From: Scalesia atractyloides
Taxonomy: Eukaryota; Streptophyta; Magnoliopsida; Asterales; Asteraceae
Assembly (NCBI GenBank): GCA_947069175.1
Contig: CAMTDV010000012.1
Location: forward strand, 33,946,341-34,010,340
Direction of reading: 5' to 3'
Length of the DNA stretch: 64,000 bases
Of this stretch, positions 57,671 to 64,000 are shown one piece after another. The notes under the pieces were generated by a model. It saw only the letters and a program-made list of their open reading frames with translations. It searched no databases and was not told where the DNA came from. The translations under genes and the position numbers were made by a program. The first letter of the stretch is position 1; the number at the start of each line of letters is the position of its first letter.

Positions 57671-59530
57671 TCATCGCTGGTATCGCTCGTTGGGATCTAC
57701 CGGTGGATACGGCTGGTAAGGGTATCCTTTGAGAGCCAACATCATGTCATGGAAGTCATCGAGTGGCCCTCTCTCGCCTTCAGCCGACGCTTGAAACTGC
57801 GGTGGGATGAAACTGGAACCGACTGCTTCGGGCCAATGCGGCGATGGATCAGAAGGCCCGGATGGAACAGGAAGGTTCTTGTATGAATCCACGCGTGTGC
57901 TCTTGGTATGAATCCCACGCATGTGCTCTATGGTGGCGCTCTTGGTCATGCAAATGTTTGCGTTATTAACGCCATCTTTGAGCCACCGCCTATGCATGCC
58001 ACTGGCGGTCCTTCCAATGTGTTCTGATCAGCACGCAACTATCTTGTTCCTCTCTCAAGCTTGCCTTCTAGACAATTCTTGTGCTTGATCAGTCTTGTCT
58101 TCCATAAAGGCTTGCTGGGCAGCCCATTGTTCTTGTTGTCTCTCCCAATATTCTTGCTCCTTAGCCCGATGGGCAGCCTCTTCGGCCCAATGAGATTGCT
58201 GTTGGGCCTCACAATTTTGTTCCCACTGTTGCCTCCTTTGTTCATACTCCCGGTTCTCCCCAATACAAGCGGAAACATTATCATAAACATCTTGTTGCCC
58301 TCGATTGTAGTTTGGATAGCCGGGCTTACGTCGGTTATGAATGAAGCTGGCCACTCCCGCCGAAATCTCTCGATGCGGCCGGGTATACCTTTGTCGGGTC
58401 CCCTTGGACCTTAGGGGTCATCTTCATCTTCCTCGTCCATCATCTCCTCCTCTCTTGCAGCTTCCTGGGCTGCACTCAGGTCAGTGAATTAGAATTTGTG
58501 TCCTTGGTCATAAGTGACTGTGTATTGATGCCATAAACTTGCACATGTATCTTCCAATGCTGCTTCATTGATGCAAAATATTTGATCCACAGGCTTCGAG
58601 ACCCAAAACGAATCTGGTGGCAACCTATTATGTTGCACAATCATGGCACTGATGAGTCGTACGCACGGTATCATCTTGCGAGTGTATGACTCACGAGTGT
58701 CCCAAGTGTTGATCATTACCAGATGTCCCATGATAACTTAGGTACTCAAAAAGTAGTGAATGGAGTACCCTAAAATTAGAAGCCTTCACTTTACCCTAAT
58801 CCCCGAATCAAACCATAATATTTTCAAGAGAGAAGGGTTGAAGGATCTTTCCGTCAACCAATAACTGACTACGTAACGCCGCCCCACCATCAGCAAATGG
58901 CAATACTGGTCCAACCATGCCATCGGAGATCAGCTGAATTCACCTTGTTGTCTAGGAATTGATCGACGTTGTAGTAATAATATTCGTCGATCCCCAACAA
59001 ATCAAATCGTGCGATACAATTCATGGTTTCAAAGGACATGATCATTTGTCCTCTGCCTGTATCTCCCACCAATTGCCACGTGTTCAGTGGGCCATCCCGA
59101 TTGACAAACTGAAGTGAAGCTAGCCACTCACAGACAACAACCAAATAAACCCGGTGTGATCTCTTCACACCAATCAAAACTCTCTCCCAACCAATTCGTT
59201 CAAACATCAGGACGATCCCAATCGTCCTAAACTCTTCCACATTCAAAATACGCTCCGGCACAACCCTTTCCACAATAGACGTTTTAACCCCGTGAACCAT
59301 TTTCCATTTCCAAAGTTTAATCTCTAATCCTTTGTCATTAAACCTTGATAATGGTCTTTTCTTATTATTCTCCCACGGCTCACCCACGTTACTCTCCCTT
59401 ATTCTCTCCCAAACCTAATCTTTCCTGAATAACCGATCATCATTTTCTTCGATCCCACTCATTGTTCCCATTTTCTTGCTCTATGACCCGAAGATGAGCC
59501 GGCTCCCGAAGATGAGCCTTGACTCGACAT
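57671..59530 (-). pseudogene. Athila-type additional ORF (ORF1/env-position-like) in D
   Basis: The start is at 59530 (MSSQGSSSGAGSSSG), a Ser/Gly-rich head. The first conserved block lies in 58890-59387: FRTIGIVLMFERIGWERVLI, VVCEWLASLQFVNRDGPLNT, MIMSFETMNCIARFDLLGID. This resembles the plant ATHILA ORF-1 / putative plant transposon protein group, a recollection of style and not a search. Block two (58489-58731) has HLVMINTWDTRESYTRKMI. The next part (58055-58354) is Gln/Glu/Arg-rich predicted coiled coil (EYEQRRQQWEQNCEAQQQSH). The C-terminus (57671-57997) is Pro-rich and ends PPVDPNERYQR. About 620 codons over several frames, with many stops. Upstream lies an intron-like leader. Its role in the element is unknown. 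Confidence 0.65.
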
Positions 59531-59556
59531 CTTACTTCTCTTTCAGCTTGCCATAC

Positions 59557-60009
59557 CTGCAAGTCATAATGCAAATAAAAAAATTAAACCTTGTCTAACT
59601 TCAAGATATAATTCTATCACTCCAAAACTTTAATTCAATTCACATTCTTGAAGATAACATACAATGTTGAACCAAAACTTAATTGATTAGACGAAACTAG
59701 CCGATTTAATCTTCCAAAATTGGCACTTTTGTAAACATCTAAGCTTAAATTTTTATGTTTGTCATCCTGAATATATAAGATTTTAAACAATATTCAACAA
59801 TGTGTCATGTTCCAACATGCACTTTAACAAGCATAATCTAATTACTAAATTATGTTGCATGCTCAATCACACCCAAATCAACCACAAACTCAAATTCAAG
59901 CAACAATTCATATATTAGCATCATAAACAACCTGCTCTTAAACATAAGTTCAAAGTTTCGGAAGATAATAACAAACCATATGACATCATCCATTAAGTAA
60001 AGATCATAC
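59557..60009 (-). other. Candidate 453-nt 5'-UTR intron of the D ORF
   Basis: On the minus strand, CTAAAG|GTATGATC (donor, 60010/60009) and an AT-rich body ending ATGACTTGCAG|GTATGG (acceptor at 59557) bracket 453 nt. The acceptor is 26 bases before the ATG at 59530. The A/T content and border sequences fit plant GT-AG introns. Not proven without RNA. Confidence 0.45.
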
Positions 60010-60600
60010 CTTTAGTGTTTTATAGTTGTTAGAACTTGAAAGGATATAATGCAAAACTTAAAGAACACTTTTCCTCAAAAACCCGAAATTTCAACTTCAC
60101 CAATCTTGCAAACAAGCAAGAATTGAAAGAAACCGTGTTGAGGGTTTTGTTCTACTCGAGAAACTACACAAAATATGCTCAAGAATCGGTTGATTTGGTG
60201 GAGAATTGAAGAAGATGTGTATGATTGAAGTTTAGGGTTTCTTGAAGAAGATCGAGATGGTATGGAAGTGCAGAGATTTTGAAGATTTTAAAGAGATGTT
60301 GGGTGGATAGGGTTGGTCTAAATTGTTGCTAAAAAGATGTTTGGGTTGAGTTTCGGTAGGTTAAAATAAGTTTGGATCCGGAATAATGCGCTGAATTAAG
60401 ACCTGCGTCGGCTGACGAACGAAGGGTCTCGCTGACGGCCCCTTGGTCCGTTGCCGTCGCCACTTAGAATTTCCCATATTCCTCCAACGGCTTAACTTCC
60501 TGTCTACAATGCATTTGACCGGACAGGCCTAACCACAAGCCGTCGGCGACGGCCTGAAGCCCTGCCGACAGTTCACCGTTTCCTATATTTTTCTCACGAC
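60010..60600 (-). promoter_or_regulatory. Leader and promoter-like region of the D ORF
   Basis: The minus strand from 60255 downward is CT-rich with AAACCCTAAA and CTTCTTCAATTCTC, as in plant 5' UTRs; a weak TTTAAAAT lies near 60285. Further upstream (60395-60560), CCGTCGCCGACGG-type motifs repeat those in D's LTRs (48621-48745, 62085-62180). This suggests that the ORF has its own LTR-like promoter (inference). Confidence 0.4.
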
Positions 60601-60604
60601 ATGT

Positions 60605-61062
60605 TTACTATACCACCCCCAAATAACCGTGTATTGTCCTCAATACACAAAACAAGTTTAAAACATACCTTATGTCCTCATGACCTGTTTGTGAAATCCG
60701 AACTTCACACATTAACAAGATTAGTACGAAACAAACTAAAAAAATACAAAACAATGCACGTAAACAATAAAATTATACAACAATCTACAACAATCATTCT
60801 TGGCCCTTTAATTGACCTCATAAGTTGGCACGCTTACCAAAAAGCTTACCAATTCCTTGTTTGCATCCTAGTTTTCCTCTTTACCATCGAGAAAAGGTTT
60901 AAGACGATGACCGTTAACCGTTTGTCTTGACCCATCCTTTGGGTCCTCAATGGTAAGATCCCCTAACTTGCCGACCCTCGTGATCACATACGGGCCATGA
61001 AGACATAAGGTATGCTTTAAACTTGTTGGTGTATTGAGGACAATACACGGTTATTCGGGGGG
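60605..61062. repeat. Inverted repeat, ~75-85 bp arms, 290-bp loop
   Basis: 60611-60697 and 60985-61062 are reverse complements, sharing AATAACCGTGTATTGTCCTC and the CAAGTTTAAA.CATACCTTAT stretch. The right arm abuts D's right LTR and contains its polypurine-like tract. Confidence 0.85.
60880..60998 (-). pseudogene. Athila-type integrase C-terminal fragment
   Basis: The minus strand reads HGPYVITRVGKLGDLTIEDP, KDGSRQTVNGHRLKPFLD, the usual C-terminal signature of plant Athila-group integrases (GPF.V..V...G...IED...G....VNG.RLKPF). No catalytic core is attached; upstream the sequence passes directly into the inverted-repeat arm and LTR. About 50 codons. Confidence 0.7.
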
Positions 61063-62381
61063 TGAGTGTCGCGCCCCGGTCAAAGATAAAATTTTAATCC
61101 AAATTACCCTTAACAATGTGTTAGTGGTAGCAAGGGGTCGAACCACAAAGAGTTTGTGGGTTGCGATCGGATGTGGTTGATTTTAAACAAGATTGTCACT
61201 ATTATGAAAGCTTGTATTTTGATTATTTAAATATTTGTTTGTTTGAAGGAATGTCGAAATGATCCGACGAATTTGTTTCTAATTAACTAACTATGCAAAC
61301 GTGATTGATGGCAAGAAAACTTAATTAATTTGATTAAAACAACGATTTGGGAACAAGGTTCACACCCGGTTCGGTGATGCAAATCCTAGGGTTCCTACAC
61401 ACATTTAAGTTCAGTTCATTTGTAGCAGTGACAAACAAGTTTACTGTTATGTGATTTAGATGCTTAAATCTATCAACGTTATGAACAACGGACCACAATG
61501 CACTTTGTTATCACACACAAGTAAACTCTAACCTAGACAAGGCATAATTGCACATAAACATTTCACAAAGTCAAATTTAATCTTCATTCGACAATTCATG
61601 AATTCAAGACAAATACAAGTCAATTATCATAGTTTCAAAATCAACGCACAAATTGTCACAAATCAATTCTCAAAATTATATCAAACCCTATAACTTACAA
61701 AACCTACACCGTGGTGAAACCCAAAGAAATTAGTCGCTCATGATGAACGGAACTCGATCGACGATTGATTGAAGCTCAAACTTGAACATCTTAAGTCTTG
61801 AAGGTGATGATAGTGATGATTAGGGTTTAAATCGATAATGGTGGTGAAAGGATGATGAAGGAGATGATGATGATAGGCGAGGGTTAGGATTGATGATTGT
61901 AATTCGGATGTTTCTATGGATTGGATGGATTGGAAATGGTATGAGATCAAGGTTGGGGTGATTCTAGGCTCCAAGAACAAGTTTTAAACTCAAAAGCTCG
62001 TAACCCCTACAAAATTGGTCAAACACAAGTTATAATCCGTCAAAAATTGAATTTCAGCGACACGAAACTAGGAGGGGCGTCGCCGACGGCCCTACCTCGC
62101 TTTATGTGCATTTTCTCTGACGCTCTAATCCACTGTATATGACCAATTTTATCCGACAGCTTATCTGAGGGGCGTCGCTAACGGGCTCTATAATCCTTGA
62201 TTTCCTGTTTTTTTCCATTTCGCGATCCCGGTTGACCTGTTTTCCGTCCCGATACTCCAAAACGCTCCCGAATACTCCTTAAACTCCGTAAACCTGTAAA
62301 ACACAAATCCAATTCGAAAATAAAAGTTACGTAAAACATTAACTTATGCTTAATAGGAACATTGGTTTTCAACCATTATCG
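61063..62381. repeat. Right LTR of D
   Basis: 1319 bp. Begins TGAGTGTCGCGCC, lacking a TCGG found in the left copy, and ends ACCATTATCG next to CTTAT. The last ~150 bp (62233-62381) have no counterpart in the truncated left LTR. The minus strand at 61750-61900 is a CT-rich, AAACCCTAAT-containing leader-like stretch. Confidence 0.85.
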
Positions 62382-62386
62382 CTTAT

Positions 62387-63193
62387 CTTTTTGTGTGAGG
62401 GAAGTTAGTGGTTGAGCAAGCTTTGAAAAGTTCTCAATGAATCTCTGATAGGAACTTGCCAATCCCAAAAATTGGCGTACTTGGTTGGTGTCTCTGGTGC
62501 ATTCCAATTCTTAGTGGCTTCTATTTTAGATGGATCGGCATGTATGCCTTTCTCATTGACTACATGTCCGAGAAATTGAACTTTGCGAAGCCATAATTCA
62601 CATTTAGAGAATTTTGCATGCAGATTCTCCTTCTTTAATAATTCAAGAATAGTTCTAAGATGATGTTCATGTTCATCCTTGTTTCGTGAATATATAAATA
62701 CGTCATCTATAAACGCTATCATGAATTTATAAGGTACGGCTTGCACACACGGTTCATTAAGTCCATGAACACTGCTGGTGCATTTGTAAGCCAAAAGGCA
62801 TAACAAGAAATCCGTAATGACCATAGTGAGTTCGGAATAGAAACTCGATCCTTGAGGTTGGTCAAACAAATCATCGATCATTGGTAATGGATACCGATTC
62901 TTGATCTTGACCATGTTTCAATTCTCAATAGTCTTTGCATATCCTAAAACATCCATCCTTCTTTTCAAGAATAGATCTGGAGCTCCCCAGGGTGAGAAAC
63001 TTGGTCTAATGAAACCCTTGTCCAACAACTCTTGAAGTTGTGTGGATAGCTGTTGCATTTCTGAAGGAGCTAGTTGGTAAGGAAATTTCGCTATAGGTAC
63101 GGCTTCTGGAATTAAGTCTATACGAAATTTGACTTGTCGTTGTGGTGGTACTCCAGGCAAGTCTTCTAGAAACACTTCAGGAAATTTCTTCAT
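62387..63193 (-). pseudogene. F reverse transcriptase remnant
   Basis: Frame 62918-63193 holds [39 protein letters not shown] and the KKKDG region damaged to LKRRMD. Frame 62405-62914 starts KNRYPLPMIDDLFDQPQGSS and includes MIAFIDDVFIYSRNKDEHE (intact DD pair, ~62700), [12 protein letters not shown] and PTKYANF. The first catalytic Asp segment is shortened (SELTMVITD). It ends at the D insertion in the LTQKDK stretch. Confidence 0.88.
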
Positions 63194-63700
63194 AACAGGG
63201 ATCTCCTCAAGTTTCAGCTCTTTGACCTTCTTCTCAACTATGTGTGCTAAGAATGCTATACATCCTTTACGTAAGCACTTCTAAGCTTTCATACAATGAT
63301 AACTCGTAGTTGTATTTCGTTCTTCTCGCCATGAACAAGAAGTGTTTCGTTATTAGGAAGAGGAATACGAATGATCGTGTCGCAACACATGACTTTGGAT
63401 TGGTTATTGGATAACCAATCTATACCAACTACGATATCGAAACTACCTAATTGAACGGGTAATAGATCGATGATAAATTTTCATTCGCTAAGCTCTAACA
63501 GCAGCCTCCAATAATTTCTTTAGATTCGATTATTTTTCTATTCGCTAATTCGATAGTGAAAGGAATATCTAATTTATTTGAATTTAATCTAAGTATATCT
63601 TTGAACTCTAAAGATATAAAACTATACCCTACGCCAGTATCAAATAAAATAGATGCAAAGTGATTGTTGATAGGAAACGTATCTATGATCACATTAGGAT
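63194..63700 (-). pseudogene. F aspartic protease remnant
   Basis: Frame 63495-63785: ILFDTGVGYSFISLEFKDIL, with DTG at 63633-63641, in the expected place after PINNHFA. The second half (GSFDIVVGIDWLSNNQSK-type) is at about 63400-63450 in another frame. An indel near 63480-63500 separates the halves. Confidence 0.85.
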
Positions 63701-64000
63701 CTTGGCGCGCTTCTCCGACTCCTATCACAAAGGCTCGACGATGGCCTTGATTTTCTTCTGGGCAATCCTTCTTGAAATGGCCCAAATCTCCGCATCCATA
63801 ACAGCCATGGTTCTTTCCTTTCCCGTTTCCATTTCGTTACCGCCTTCTTTCTTGTCTCCATTCTTATTTCCCTTTTTATTTCCCCAATAATTCTCAGTTC
63901 GATGTCCCAACTTTCCACACTTATCACACTTGGTGGTTTGGCATCCACCATGGTGAAGATATCTACACTTGTTGCATTTCGGTGCATTCCCAAGTATCCC
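63701..64000 (-). pseudogene. F gag zinc-finger region, cut by window end
   Basis: CNKCRYLHHGGC (extra Cys-His cluster), CDKCGKLGHRTENY (knuckle whose last Cys is now Tyr) and CYGCGDLGHFKKDC (complete CX2CX4HX4C) lie between about 63750 and 63985, joined by a Lys/Asn/Gly-rich linker. The cluster-knuckle-knuckle order equals that of B. The capsid part is outside the window. Confidence 0.85.

Larger units (their letters stand above)
47609..62381. mobile_element. LTR element D (Athila/Tat-like), nested in F
   Basis: LTRs 47609-48775 (truncated) and 61063-62381 are flanked by CTTAT on both sides. The internal part that remains (56665-61062) carries an Athila-type ORF and an integrase C-terminal fragment, both on the minus strand. 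A polypurine-like tract (CGGGGGG) before 61063 would instead make D a plus-strand element with an antisense ORF. The rest of the internal domain is gone or replaced by gypsy G. Strand is left open. Confidence 0.75.
45639..64000 (-). mobile_element. Gypsy chromovirus F, split by element D, runs off the window
   Basis: The pol C-terminus is at 45640-47603; RT, protease and gag are at 62387-64000, all on the minus strand. The break falls in the RT-RNase H connection: both halves end beside CTTAT (47604-47608 and 62382-62386), and the reading frame would rejoin there. F is more diverged from A/B than they are from each other. Its 5' LTR and gag start lie beyond 64000. Confidence 0.88.

Noticed and set aside
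57671..59530. Host protein-coding gene
   Set aside because: Long multi-block ORF with leader and intron, but many stops, a position inside D, and resemblance to Athila-group ORFs point to a retroelement ORF.
61738..62381. A second nested element at D's right LTR end
   Set aside because: The extra 150 bp at 62233-62381 is simply the LTR end missing from the truncated left copy, as the CTTAT duplication shows.

Overview
The window is nuclear DNA of a flowering plant and consists almost entirely of LTR retrotransposons inserted into one another. It holds Ty1-copia and Ty3-gypsy polyprotein remnants, tRNA-iMet-type primer sites (TGGTATCAGAGC), TG...CA LTRs and 5-bp target-site duplications (TSDs). 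The long LTRs ending in CGGGGTGTGACA and the gag and pol types suggest a large-genome eudicot, perhaps Asteraceae; that placement is my inference from familiarity and was not tested. I found no convincing host gene, functional tRNA gene, rRNA gene or CRISPR array.

Layout. 1-1284: AT-rich DNA with three repeat arrays. 1290-6598 (-): Copia-like element E with gag remnants only, TSD AAATT. 6604-7560: AT-rich DNA. 7561-44469 (+): gypsy chromovirus A, TSD TCCAA at both ends, split by three later insertions. These are (i) a Sirevirus-like Copia at 9616-18098 in its 5' LTR, TSD ATATg/ATATC; (ii) related gypsy B (-) at 22964-37005 in its internal domain; (iii) insertion C at 38363-41111, probably a solo LTR, in its 3' LTR. 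One deletion removed the outer 300 bp of B's 5' LTR together with A's protease, RT and RNase H, and left a GGACT microhomology at 37001-37005. 44475-45639: AT-rich DNA, perhaps the 3' LTR of gypsy F. F (-) has its pol C-terminus at 45640-47603 and its RT, protease and gag at 62387-64000. It is split in pol by element D (47609-62381, TSD CTTAT). D holds gypsy G (48779-56664, -) and an Athila-type region with a long broken ORF (57671-59530, -), a candidate 5'-UTR intron and a fold-back integrase fragment.

Order of events: F came first. A and D then inserted into F or its flank, the Copia, B and C inserted into A, and G inserted into D. All reading frames carry stops or frameshifts, so none of the elements looks autonomous now.

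Most worth a second look: (1) a proline-rich accessory ORF upstream of gag in both A and B, followed by three evenly spaced palindromes; (2) a cryptic ~158-bp phasing of a TACTGAT anchor in all four LTR copies of the A/B family; (3) three tRNA-like A/B-box modules at 170-bp spacing in insertion C; (4) CTTCGTACGAAG palindrome arrays just upstream of the TATA box in E's LTRs; (5) the D ORF with its own leader and intron, where the direction of the parent element is ambiguous.
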